Below, one piece after another: positions 28,841 through 36,776 of a stretch of DNA of 64,000 bases. This DNA is from Streptomyces neyagawaensis (lineage in GTDB: Bacteria > Actinomycetota > Actinomycetes > Streptomycetales > Streptomycetaceae). The stretch lies in the NCBI RefSeq assembly GCF_023516595.1, contig NZ_JAMGBG010000001.1, positions 310,001-374,000 on the forward strand, in the 5' to 3' direction. Both the position numbers and the translations under genes were made by a program. The notes beneath the pieces are model-generated. The model ran no database searches, was not told where the DNA came from, and saw only the letters and a list, made by a program, of their open reading frames with translations. Positions within the stretch are counted from its first letter, which is position 1; the number at the start of each line of letters is the position of its first letter.

Positions 28841-29209
28841 ATGCGTCGGCTGGGGGAATTGGAAGCGGAGATCATGGACCGCCTCTGGACCTGGAACCGT
28901 CCCGCGACGGTGCGCGAGGTCGTCGACGACATCAACCTGACCCGGCCCGTGGCCTACACGACGGTGATGACGGTCACCAACATCCTCTACAACAAGGGCT
29001 GGTTGCTGCGCGGCAAGCAGGGCCGAGCGTGGCTCTACTCACCCGTCCGCAGCCGCGAGGCGTACGCCGCCGCGCTGATGGAGGACGGTCTGGGAGCGAG
29101 CAAGGACCGCCCGGCCGCGCTGGTCCACTTCGTGGAGAACATGACCGAGGAAGAGGTGGCCGCCCTGCGCAAGGCCCTGCGGGCCGTGGGACGACAGGCG
29201 AAGCCGTGA
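28841..29209 (+). CDS. BlaI/MecI/CopY-family transcriptional regulator
   Basis: Winged-helix repressor of 122 residues. GELEAEIMDRLW, REVVDD and YTTVMTVTNILYNKGWLLR are the standard BlaI-family DNA-binding blocks, and the C-terminal helix mediates dimerisation. ATG at 28841 has GGGAG 7 nt upstream; the frame extends to 28790 without support. The stop overlaps the GTG of the M56 peptidase gene, so the pair forms a BlaR1/BlaI-like signalling module. No beta-lactamase or penicillin-binding protein gene is adjacent. The copper-type neighbours suggest a CopY-like role instead. Confidence 0.92.
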   Translation: MRRLGELEAEIMDRLWTWNRPATVREVVDDINLTRPVAYTTVMTVTNILYNKGWLLRGKQGRAWLYSPVRSREAYAAALMEDGLGASKDRPAALVHFVENMTEEEVAALRKALRAVGRQAKP

Positions 29210-30117
29210 ACGCGACGCCCGTCCTGGTCGCCTACACGGCCCTGGTGGGCTTCGTCGCCCCGCCGCTGCTCGTGCGGGCCGACTGGCCGCATCGGACGCC
29301 TGCCGCCGCCCTCGTGGTCTGGCACGCGCTGGCCCTGTCGTTCTCGCTGGGCGTCGCGCTGACGGCGTACCACCTGGCCATGCCCGCCGGGCATCCGCAC
29401 GCGGGAGTGCTGGGGCTGCTGCACTCCTGCGGGCTGGCCGTCCTCGGGAGCGGCGCCGATCCGCGGACCGCCGCCCGGGTGGCCGTGGCCCTGCCCGCCG
29501 TGCTGGGCCTCGCCCTCGCGGGGAGCTTCGCCTTCCATGCCGTACGGGCCCGCCTGGCGCGGGCGCGGCACCGGCGGGCGGTGGATCTGGTGGGGCGCCG
29601 GTCGGCCCGGCTGGGTGCCGTCGTCCTGCCGTACGACGTGCCCGCCGCCTACTGTCTGCCCGGTCGCTCGCCGCGGATCGTGGTCAGTGACGGGGCCGTC
29701 CGTGAGCTGACGGCCGAGCAGCTCGGCGCCGTGCTGGAGCACGAGCAGGCCCATGTCACGGGCCGTCATCATCTGGTGCTGGCCGCCGCGGAGGCGTTCC
29801 ACTCCGTCTTCCGGCTGCTGCCCGTGGCCCGCCATGTCCGGGAGCAGACGGCGCTGCTGCTGGAGATGGTCGCCGACGACCGCGCCCTGCACGGGCATTC
29901 CCGCGAGGCCCTGGCGACCGCGATGTACGAGATGGCGGCGGCCCGGACCCCGCGGGGCGCGTTCGGGGCGGGCGGCCGGGCGGTGCTGATCCGGATGCGG
30001 CGCGTACTCGGCCCGCCCCGGGCTCCCCACCGGGCCCTGTCCCCCGCCCTGGCCGCCCTGGCGGTGACGGTGCCACTGCTGCCCCTGCTCGCCACCTGCC
30101 CACTCGGCCTCACCTGA
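29206..30117 (+). CDS. M56 (BlaR1-like) membrane metallopeptidase
   Basis: Integral membrane zinc peptidase of 303 residues. Hydrophobic helices lie at about 5-22, 30-52, 60-80, 88-108 and at the C-terminus (about 270-295). The zinc motif HEQAH is in LEHEQAHVTGRHH, and a third Glu ligand is likely in EMVADD. There is no extracellular sensor domain, so it is the short form of the family. GTG at 29206 overlaps the blaI stop (GTGA). Expected role: proteolytic inactivation of the adjacent repressor on a membrane signal. Confidence 0.9.
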   Translation: MNATPVLVAYTALVGFVAPPLLVRADWPHRTPAAALVVWHALALSFSLGVALTAYHLAMPAGHPHAGVLGLLHSCGLAVLGSGADPRTAARVAVALPAVLGLALAGSFAFHAVRARLARARHRRAVDLVGRRSARLGAVVLPYDVPAAYCLPGRSPRIVVSDGAVRELTAEQLGAVLEHEQAHVTGRHHLVLAAAEAFHSVFRLLPVARHVREQTALLLEMVADDRALHGHSREALATAMYEMAAARTPRGAFGAGGRAVLIRMRRVLGPPRAPHRALSPALAALAVTVPLLPLLATCPLGLT

Positions 30118-30194
30118 CCCTCGCCCCGCCAGGCGTCCGGCCTCGGCGGTCCGTCTCCGCCCATCTGCCCGCCATTGCCGCGGCCGACCCGCGC

Positions 30195-30295
30195 CCCGCC
30201 CCCCTCCTTGGCCGCGTCCGCCCTCACCCGCCCTCCCTTCCGCTCCCTCTCACCCGCCCTCCCCTCCACTCCCCCGCGTCCGCCGCCCCCGCCCC
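30195..30295. repeat. C-rich polypyrimidine tract
   Basis: More than 90 nt of almost pure C/T with a repeated TCACCCGCCCTCCC unit, between the convergent M56 and DUF418 genes. The minus strand carries many GGG runs and can form G-quadruplexes in DNA or in the 3' end of the DUF418 message. Confidence 0.7.
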
Positions 30296-31525
30296 TCACT
30301 TGATCCGGCGAGCCGCGAGCGTGGTCACGTGGAGGAGATGCTCCAGCGGGCCGCGGCGGAAGCGCCGGGTCCACAGGGTCGCGAACAGCGTGGCCGCCGC
30401 CGTGAACGCGAGCAGCGCGAGCAGCGCCGGGACGGTCTCCTCCTCCATGCCGACGGCGCGGATCGCGAGGATGTGCAGCACGTACGCGGTCAGCGCGATC
30501 GTGCCGACCGCGGTCACCGGGGCGGCCCAGCGGGTGAGGCGTGGCATCCGGTCGGTGACGGCGAGGCACACGGCCAGCACGGCGAGCGCGACACCCGTGC
30601 TGCCGAGGATCGAGAAGGTCGTCTGGCTGTGGGGCGCGCCCACCAGCAGCCACTCCGGCGGGGTGTGGTCGAGGAGTTCGCCGACCGTGTCGGACCACCA
30701 TGCCGAGGCGCCCGTGTCGCCGTCCGTCGCGGCGGCGACGCCGGCCCGCGCATGCGGTACGAGGGTCAGGGCCAGCCAGGAGCCGCCATGGCCGAGCACG
30801 GCCAGAGTGGCGCCGGTGAGAGCGAGGCGGACGCGGACCCCGGTCCGGGCGAGGTCGAGCCGGGCCACCGCCATGCCGGCGACCACGAACGGCATCCACG
30901 TGAGCACCGGGTACTCCCCGGTGAACAGCAGCTCGACGACGCCGTCCGTGTCGCCGATCCGGGCCAGCGGGTCCACGGCGATGACGGTGTCGGCCCAGGT
31001 GCCCTCGTCGATGGACCGGCGGACCGCGTACAGCACTTGAGGCAGCACCAGCGCCCCCACCGCCGCGACGACGGCGAGCGGCACGGCCCCCAGCCGATAC
31101 AGCGGCAGGACGGCGAGGAAGATCAGGGCGTAGAAGGCGAGGATCACGTCGACGTCGGTGTCCAGGGCGGTCAGGGCGAGACCGAGGGCGAGCAGGACGG
31201 CCGAGCGGATGACGATCCTGCCCATGGCCTGCCGTCCCGGCCTGCCGGTCCTCGGGTGCGGGCGGCCGGTGATGAGGACGAGCGAGAAGCCCGCGAGCAG
31301 GGCGAAGAGCGCGGAGGAACGGCCGCGGGCCAGTTCCAGGACGAAGCCGAGGGGGCCGCCCAAGGTGGGGTCCGGTCCGACATGGGCGGCGTACATGCCG
31401 AGGACCGCGAGGCCCCGGGCCAGGTCGACGCCGATGAGCCGCCCCGTCGAAGGCGGGGCGCCGAGGACAGCGGTCGGGCGGTCCGCCCGCGTGGGCGGGG
31501 CGGGCGGTGGCGGGTTGGGTGTCAT
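30296..31525 (-). CDS. DUF418/DUF1624-type multispanning membrane protein
   Basis: About 409 residues with ten or more hydrophobic helices. The N-terminal block RLIGVDLARGLAVLGMYAAH is the heparan-alpha-glucosaminide N-acetyltransferase-like/DUF1624 opening, and the C-terminal half resembles DUF418 (GTIALTAYVLHIL). Such proteins are putative membrane acyltransferases. ATG at 31525 has TGAGG 3 nt upstream; the longer frame to 31675 is not supported. It is divergent from the two-component system. Confidence 0.75.
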   Translation of the reverse strand: MTPNPPPPAPPTRADRPTAVLGAPPSTGRLIGVDLARGLAVLGMYAAHVGPDPTLGGPLGFVLELARGRSSALFALLAGFSLVLITGRPHPRTGRPGRQAMGRIVIRSAVLLALGLALTALDTDVDVILAFYALIFLAVLPLYRLGAVPLAVVAAVGALVLPQVLYAVRRSIDEGTWADTVIAVDPLARIGDTDGVVELLFTGEYPVLTWMPFVVAGMAVARLDLARTGVRVRLALTGATLAVLGHGGSWLALTLVPHARAGVAAATDGDTGASAWWSDTVGELLDHTPPEWLLVGAPHSQTTFSILGSTGVALAVLAVCLAVTDRMPRLTRWAAPVTAVGTIALTAYVLHILAIRAVGMEEETVPALLALLAFTAAATLFATLWTRRFRRGPLEHLLHVTTLAARRIK

Positions 31526-31713
31526 GGACCTCAGCGTCGGGAGCGGGGCGGGCCGGGGCCCATCCGGCGGGCGGCCGGAGTCGTCCCCGCCGACCGGCCG
31601 GAGCCGCCCCCGCCGCGCGCCGCGCTCCCGCACCACCCCGGCCGGACGGAACCCGCGGGCGGCAGCCGCCGTCACAGGATTCCGACGGCGGCCCCGGGGT
31701 GAGGGGAGCTCAG

Positions 31714-32379
31714 GTGATCCGCGTCATGGTGGTGGACGACGAGGCCCTCCTCCGTACGGGGTTCGAGCACATCCTCGGCACCGCGGACGACATCGAGGTC
31801 GTGGCGGCGGTCGGCGGTGGCCGGGCGGTCGCCGTGGTGCGGGAGTTGTGCCCCGACGTGGTGCTGCTCGACATCCGGATGCCGGACGTGGACGGACTCA
31901 CCGTCCTGGCGGAGCTGCGCCGACTGCCGGACCCGCCGGTCGTCGCCATGCTGACGACGTTCGACATGGACGAGTACGTGGCGGCCGCGCTGCGATCGGG
32001 GGCGGCCGGGTTCCTGCTGAAGGACACCGACCCCGAGCAACTCCCGCATCTTGTACGCACGTTGGCGGACGGCGGGATCGTCCTGGCGTCCCGGGTCACC
32101 CGTACGGTCGTGGCCGGCTATCTCGACGGCGGCCCCCGGCAGGAGGCCGTCCACCGCGTCGCGGGGCTGACCGAACGGGAGCGTGCGGTGCTCGCCCTCC
32201 TCGCCGAGGGCCTGTCCAACACCGCCATCGGGACGCGGATGAACCTGAGCACGGGCACGGTCAAGGACCACGTCAGCGCCGTCCTCGGCAAGCTGGCGGT
32301 GGGCAACCGCGTCCAGGCGGCCCTGCTCGCCGAGCGCGCCGGTCTGCTGCGGGCGCGGCGGGACGGGGAGGCGGGGTGA
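31714..32379 (+). CDS. NarL/LuxR-type response regulator
   Basis: A 221-residue regulator. The receiver domain (1-120) has acidic DDE at residues 8-10, phospho-acceptor Asp in VVLLDIRMPDVDG, and Lys in FLLKD. The C-terminal LuxR HTH (about 155-215) has LTERERAVLALLAEGLSNTAIG and TVKDHVSAVLGKL. GTG at 31714 has GGGGAG 5 nt upstream, while the ORF itself opens at 31507. It overlaps the kinase gene by 4 bp. The target is unknown; the divergent DUF418 gene is a candidate. Confidence 0.93.
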   Translation: MIRVMVVDDEALLRTGFEHILGTADDIEVVAAVGGGRAVAVVRELCPDVVLLDIRMPDVDGLTVLAELRRLPDPPVVAMLTTFDMDEYVAAALRSGAAGFLLKDTDPEQLPHLVRTLADGGIVLASRVTRTVVAGYLDGGPRQEAVHRVAGLTERERAVLALLAEGLSNTAIGTRMNLSTGTVKDHVSAVLGKLAVGNRVQAALLAERAGLLRARRDGEAG

Positions 32380-33506
32380 GGCGGTGGTCGGCGCTCCGGT
32401 CGTACCGTCCGCCGGCGGTGCTGTGGGACGCCGGCCTGGTGGCGGTGGCGCTGGTGGACGTCCGGATCCACTTCGCGCCGGACGAGCCGCTGCGCATGGT
32501 CTGCGCCCTGCTCGCCGCGCTCACCCTGCCGGCCCGTCGCCGACTGCCGTCGCTGACGTTCCTGTTCGCCCTGCCGTCCGCCCTGGTCTCCGACGCGGTG
32601 TTCGCCACGCTGGCCGCGCTGTACACGCTCGCGTCCCTGTCCCGGCACCGGGTCCTGCTGGCCGGGTGCGCGCTGGCGTACGCCGCCTGCGATCTGACCT
32701 GGTGGTCGTGGCCAGCGCCGGAGTTCCTCGAACCGCACGAGAGCTCGGCGCTCGTGACGGTCACCTACAGCGTGGCGACGGGGGCCGCCCCTGTCTTCCT
32801 CGGCCAGCTGGTGCAGGCCCGCCGCGAGCTGTCGCTGCGGCTCGACGAGATCTCCGAGGCCCGCGAGCACGAGCGCCTGCTGCTGGCCCAGGGCGTACTG
32901 GCCCGGGAACGCGCGCAGCTCGCCCGGGAGATGCACGACGTGGTGTCCCACCAGGTCAGCCTGATCGCCGTGCGGGCCGGGGCGCTCCAGGTCGGCAGCC
33001 GGGACCCGGGGACGAGGGAGGCGGCGTCCACCATCCGGCGGCTGAGCGTGCAGACGCTGGAGGAGCTGCGGCACATGGTGAGCGTGCTGCGCGCCTCCGG
33101 GAGCCGCCCCACCGAGCTGACCCCGCAGCCGTCCCTGGCCGACCTCCGTCGCCTCGTCGACTCCAGCGGCATCGAGGCCGAGCTGCGCACCGACCTGCCC
33201 GACGACCTCCCGCCCGCCGTGCAGCGCGCGGTGTACCGCACCGTCCAGGAGGCCCTGACGAACGTACGCAAGCACGCCCCCGGCGCCACGGCCACGATCC
33301 ACCTCCTGCGCAGGGGCGGCACCGTGCACGCCACCGTCGCCAACACGGCCCCGACCCGCCCGGCCCTCCCCCTCCCCGGCGCCCACCACGGCCTGGTCGG
33401 CCTGCGCCAGCGCGCCGAACTCCTCGGCGGCACGGTCACCTCGGGCCCCACGCCCGACGGCGGCTACACGCTCCGCCTGGAACTCCCGGCCGAGGCGACG
33501 ACCTGA
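32376..33506 (+). CDS. Two-component sensor histidine kinase (HisKA_3)
   Basis: A 376-residue membrane kinase partner of the preceding regulator. N-terminal hydrophobic segments (four to five helices, about 15-160) form a DesK-like sensor without a large extracellular domain. The dimerisation/phospho-acceptor block EMHDVVSHQVSLI contains the His, and a HATPase_c domain has NVRKHAPGA and GLVGLRQRAELLGG. GTG at 32376 overlaps the regulator stop (GTGA) with GGGAGG upstream. The stimulus is not readable. Confidence 0.93.
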   Translation: MRRWSALRSYRPPAVLWDAGLVAVALVDVRIHFAPDEPLRMVCALLAALTLPARRRLPSLTFLFALPSALVSDAVFATLAALYTLASLSRHRVLLAGCALAYAACDLTWWSWPAPEFLEPHESSALVTVTYSVATGAAPVFLGQLVQARRELSLRLDEISEAREHERLLLAQGVLARERAQLAREMHDVVSHQVSLIAVRAGALQVGSRDPGTREAASTIRRLSVQTLEELRHMVSVLRASGSRPTELTPQPSLADLRRLVDSSGIEAELRTDLPDDLPPAVQRAVYRTVQEALTNVRKHAPGATATIHLLRRGGTVHATVANTAPTRPALPLPGAHHGLVGLRQRAELLGGTVTSGPTPDGGYTLRLELPAEATT

Positions 33507-33554
33507 CTCCCGGGCGGCGCCGTCACGCCGTCACACCCTTACGCCCTCACGCCC

Positions 33555-34262
33555 TCACGCCGCCATCATCAGCAGCATCGTCGCCATCGAGCCGCCCATG
33601 CCGATGTGCCCGGCCAGGCGGGCGTTCGGCGCCGAGAGCACCGCGGGGGTACGGGCGGCACGGCGGTGACGGGCCCTCGGGGCGGCCGCCGCCGACGCCG
33701 CGACCGGACCGCGCAGGTGGGCCCGTACGGCCAGGGCCACGAACACCACGAAGTAGGCGGCCAGCGCCCAGAAGGCGGCGCGCCACAGGACGGCGGAACC
33801 CGAGGACGCGGCGGCCTCGGTCACCCCGTGGCCGCCGCTCATGCCCGCCGTGCCGGCCATCCCCCCGTGCCCGTGCCCGTGTCCGGAGGCGCCCAGGGCG
33901 AGCGTCGGCCCGGAGCTCTCGCCGGGCATGGCCAGGGTCATGAGCACCATGGCCGCGCTGCCGACCACGAGGTGCGCCCCGTGCCCCAGCTGCCGTATCC
34001 CGCCCCGCCTGACGTGCCGTACGGCCAGGGCCGCGCCCCCGAGGCAGAACAGGGCGAAGACCGCCGCCCACCACAGGCCGTACGTGCCGTAGTGGAGCGC
34101 CGTCGGGGGCGCCGCCATCACGGCCATGCCCACACCCATCACGACCTCGGCACCCGCCTCGAACCGGGCCCAGCCGTCGACCAACGCCATCCGGACGAGG
34201 TTGCCGACGGCCACCCCGGCTCCCAGCACCACCAGCGTCCAGCCCAGAAGGTGTCCCGTCAC
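33555..34262 (-). CDS. DUF5134 membrane protein
   Basis: A 235-residue multispanning protein, with helices at about 5-22, 38-52, 60-80, 95-112 and 155-178, and a His/Gly/Met-rich loop (GASGHGHGHGG, GMSGGHG) that may bind metal. The layout matches DUF5134. ATG at 34262. It is divergent from the DUF4396 gene, and the shared gap contains a CsoR-type operator and a BlaI-like half-site pair, so it probably belongs to the metal regulon. Confidence 0.8.
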   Translation of the reverse strand: MTGHLLGWTLVVLGAGVAVGNLVRMALVDGWARFEAGAEVVMGVGMAVMAAPPTALHYGTYGLWWAAVFALFCLGGAALAVRHVRRGGIRQLGHGAHLVVGSAAMVLMTLAMPGESSGPTLALGASGHGHGHGGMAGTAGMSGGHGVTEAAASSGSAVLWRAAFWALAAYFVVFVALAVRAHLRGPVAASAAAAPRARHRRAARTPAVLSAPNARLAGHIGMGGSMATMLLMMAA

Positions 34263-34287
34263 ATCGCCACCACCGCTCGTCGATCAC

Positions 34288-34304
34288 TACGTATCTCCTT
34301 AGTA
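34288..34304. promoter_or_regulatory. Second candidate BlaI-type operator
   Basis: On the minus strand TACTAA-n5-TACGTA, 26-42 nt before the DUF5134 start, sharing half-sites with 28778-28802. Spacing differs by 8 bp, which weakens the link. Confidence 0.35.
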
Positions 34305-34386
34305 CGTGAGGAGCGGCGATCCGACTCAGGGGTACGCGGGATCACGCGACGCAAGGGCCCGGAACGGTCACTCCCACCCCTCGCCA

Positions 34387-34405
34387 TATACCCCCCAGGG
34401 GTATA
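34387..34405. promoter_or_regulatory. CsoR-type copper operator
   Basis: TATACCCC-CCA-GGGGTATA, an inverted repeat matching the actinobacterial CsoR site (TACCC...GGGTA). It overlaps a -10-like TATAGT and lies 57-75 nt before the DUF4396 start. Confidence 0.85.
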
Positions 34406-34461
34406 GTGTGCGGGTGACGAGGACGAAGCACTGCCACGGACGAGGATGGGGATGACGAGTC

Positions 34462-35016
34462 ATGGACCACAGCGCTCACCATGACGGCGCCGCGCACGGC
34501 CACGAGGGCCACGCCGACCAGGAGGGGCATGAGGGGCACGCAGGGCACTCCGGCCACTCGATGTCTCCCGGCGGGCACGGCGGAGCCTCCTGGGGCATGG
34601 CGGTGAAGGCGACGCTGCACTGCCTCACCGGGTGCGCCATCGGGGAGATCCTCGGGATGGTCGTCGGCACGGCTCTGCGGTGGGGCAACGCGCCGACGAT
34701 GGTGCTGGCCATCGCCCTCGCGTTCGTCTTCGGGTACTCCTTCACCCTGTTCGCGGTACGCCGCGCGGGCCTGGACCTGCGGGGCGCGATCAAGGTGGCG
34801 CTGGCCGCCGACACCGTCTCCATCGCCGTGATGGAGCTGGTCGACAACGCGATCATCGCCCTGGTCCCGGGAGCGATGGACGCCCACCTCTCCGACGGGC
34901 TGTTCTGGTCGGCACTCCTCGGCGGATTCGCGGTCGCCTTCCTGATCACCACGCCGGTCAACAAGTGGATGATCGGCCGCGGCAAGGGCCACGCCGTCGT
35001 CCACGCCTACCACTGA
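34462..35016 (+). CDS. DUF4396 His-rich membrane protein
   Basis: A 184-residue protein. The first 45 residues contain about a dozen His in HxGH/HxxH patterns (HHDGAAHGHEGHADQEGHEG), typical of metal capture. Four hydrophobic segments follow, in the DUF4396 fold: KATLHCLTGCAIGEILGMV with two Cys, then LAIALAFVFGY, MELVDNAII and LITTPVNKWMI. ATG at 34462. The CsoR-type operator in its promoter implies copper-induced expression, so a copper transport or sequestration role is likely. No experimental function is known to me. Confidence 0.87.
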   Translation: MDHSAHHDGAAHGHEGHADQEGHEGHAGHSGHSMSPGGHGGASWGMAVKATLHCLTGCAIGEILGMVVGTALRWGNAPTMVLAIALAFVFGYSFTLFAVRRAGLDLRGAIKVALAADTVSIAVMELVDNAIIALVPGAMDAHLSDGLFWSALLGGFAVAFLITTPVNKWMIGRGKGHAVVHAYH

Positions 35017-35241
35017 CGCCCCCTTCCGCCTCCCCCGCCCCCTCCGGCCGCCGGGGCGGCCCGAGGGGGCGCGGCGGGAGCCGAACGGGTGGTCAAGGCA
35101 GGGCGTGGACAGCCGGGTTCACCCGGCTGAGCGCCTTGAGTGGTGGCGGGCGGAAATCCGACTGACGGTTGATCACGTCAAGGCCGGGTCTGTTCAGCTG
35201 ACGAAGCACCAGCTGCCCGGTCATGGCGAAAGGACCATCAA

Positions 35242-35745
35242 ATGCGTTCAGCCCGCATGCTTTTCGCGACAGCGGCGGCCACGGCCGTCCTCGCCATCAC
35301 CGCCCCCGGCGCCTACGCCGACGGGGACGAGTGGAAGGGCGAGGACCACGGGTACAGCAAGGAGCACCACAAGGAGGGCAAGCACGACGGCCCGCACGGC
35401 GGAGTTCACACCGGTGGCGGCGCCCTGACCGCCACCCAGAACGACGAGTGGAGCTCCGAGGGCAAGGAAGACAAGTCCTGGGGCGACGAGGACAAGAAGA
35501 AGGACGAGGGTCGCGAGGAGAGCAGCTACGGCAAGGAGTGGAAGGACGACAGTGAGAAGGAGTCCTGGAAGGGCGACAAGGACGGCTGGAAGGGCGACCA
35601 CGACAAGCCGCGTGGCGGGATGCACACCGGCGGCGGCGGGCTCGCCTCACCGGCCATGACCGCCGGCGGGCTGGCGGTCCTCGCGGTCGCGGGCACCGGC
35701 ATGTACGCCCTGCGCCGCAAGAACATCGGCGGAAGCGCGGCCTGA
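35242..35745 (+). CDS. Secreted, membrane-anchored charged protein; candidate sortase substrate
   Basis: A 167-residue protein with a Sec signal peptide (cleavage after AYA, about residue 26), a Lys/Asp/Glu/Trp-rich repetitive middle (EWKGEDHG, EWKDDSEKESWKGDKDGWKGDHD) and a C-terminal hydrophobic helix followed by ALRRK. The motif GG(V/M)HTGGG(A/G)L occurs twice, once in the middle and once directly before the helix. Helix plus basic tail is the layout of a cell-wall sorting signal, although LPXTG is absent and only the T-G of HTG matches. ATG at 35242 has AAAGGA upstream. A class F sortase gene follows 130 nt downstream. Confidence 0.75.
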   Translation: MRSARMLFATAAATAVLAITAPGAYADGDEWKGEDHGYSKEHHKEGKHDGPHGGVHTGGGALTATQNDEWSSEGKEDKSWGDEDKKKDEGREESSYGKEWKDDSEKESWKGDKDGWKGDHDKPRGGMHTGGGGLASPAMTAGGLAVLAVAGTGMYALRRKNIGGSAA

Positions 35746-35878
35746 TCCATGCCCGGCGCGATATCCGGCCCGATAGCGGCCGCGGCCGTCACACCGTGCA
35801 TCGTGTGGCGGTCCGGCCGCCCGGCTCCCGCCCCCCGCCCCGCCCGTTCCGCTGCCGTGCCTTGTGAGGTGGTGTCCA

Positions 35879-36571
35879 ATGGCAGCCCATCCCCCCTATT
35901 CCGGCGGCACCGGTCCGGGACCGACCCGCCGGAACCGGCCGAACGTGACCGTGCTGGTCGCCCTGGGCCTGCTGATCGTCTCCCTGATCCTGTTCGGCCG
36001 CGAGGGCTCCTCGCCCGACGCCTCCCCACCGCCGGGCGCCCGGCACGCCCCGCAGGCCGCGACGCCATCCCCGCCCGCCACGGCCTCCTCCCCCTCCGCC
36101 CGAGCGACGAGCCGACCCCTCCCCCGGTCACGCCCGGTGCGACTGCACATCCCGAAGATCTCCGTCGACGCCCCCTTCACCCCGCTGGAAGTCGGCGCCA
36201 CGGGGCAACTGGAAGCGCCGCCCCCCAACGACGTCAACCTGGTGGGCTGGCACTCCGACGGCGCCACCCCGGGCGAGACGGGCACGGCGATCATCGCCGG
36301 GCACGTCGACACGGCCACGTCCCCGGCCGTCTTCGCGCAACTCGGCGCCCTCGCCAAGGGCGATGTCTTCGATGTCGTACGGGCCGACGGACGCAAGGCG
36401 AACTTCGTCGTCGACGACGTGGAGACGTTCGCGAAGGACAACTTCCCGGACGAGCGCGTGTACGCGGACGCGAAGCGCCCCGAGGTCCGGCTGATCACCT
36501 GTGCCGGCGACTACGACCACACCGCCAAGGACTACACCGACAATCTGGTGGTCTTCGGGCACCTCATCTGA
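35879..36571 (+). CDS. Class F sortase
   Basis: A 230-residue membrane-anchored transpeptidase. A short cytoplasmic start and one helix (about 22-40) lead to a Pro/Ser-rich stalk (45-85) and a sortase barrel (86-230). Catalytic His142 is in IIAGHVD and Cys208 is in RLITC. The usual Arg shortly after the Cys (in the strand before DNVVV) is not evident: the corresponding stretch reads YTDNLVVFG, with only Lys217 and His214 nearby. ATG at 35879 follows GAGGTGG; a GTG at 35864 is an alternative. Expected role: attach the adjacent secreted protein, or others, to peptidoglycan. Confidence 0.88.
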   Translation: MAAHPPYSGGTGPGPTRRNRPNVTVLVALGLLIVSLILFGREGSSPDASPPPGARHAPQAATPSPPATASSPSARATSRPLPRSRPVRLHIPKISVDAPFTPLEVGATGQLEAPPPNDVNLVGWHSDGATPGETGTAIIAGHVDTATSPAVFAQLGALAKGDVFDVVRADGRKANFVVDDVETFAKDNFPDERVYADAKRPEVRLITCAGDYDHTAKDYTDNLVVFGHLI

Positions 36572-36612
36572 GCCCTGTGGATCCCGGCCCGCGACAGGGC
36601 CGGGCACAGCGA

Positions 36613-36626
36613 TGGGAGCGCTCCCC
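36613..36626. promoter_or_regulatory. CebR-like box TGGGAGCGCTCCCC
   Basis: Matches the CebR palindrome at 13 of 14 positions, in the 205-nt gap between sortase and carbonic anhydrase genes. Neither gene is a cellulose gene, so it may be fortuitous or mark a wider regulon. Confidence 0.4.
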
Positions 36627-36700
36627 GCGTCGGGCGAACGACAGGTGACGGACCGTCCAAAACCTTTCCTTCAGTCGGCCAAGAACGGTTCAACGGCCGA

Positions 36701-36756
36701 CCATGATTGATCAACGCTCGTCCATGATTCCGCAAGGCGAACGTTTGGACGTTTGG
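36701..36756. repeat. Paired short direct repeats upstream of the carbonic anhydrase gene
   Basis: CCATGATT at 36701-36708 and 36722-36729 (21-bp period, two helical turns), and tandem ACGTTTGG at 36741-36748 and 36749-36756. AT-richer than the surroundings, hence probably promoter sites. Confidence 0.5.
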
Positions 36757-36776
36757 CCGGACGTACGTTCCTCCGC

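Noticed and set aside
28807..30117. BlaI-M56 fusion protein in one 436-codon frame
   Set aside because: The upstream part is in the wrong frame for BlaI. Two genes with a GTGA overlap explain the region and give intact domains.
36601..36630. Terminator for the sortase gene formed by GGGAGCGCTCCC
   Set aside because: The palindrome has no loop and matches an operator pattern better than a hairpin terminator.
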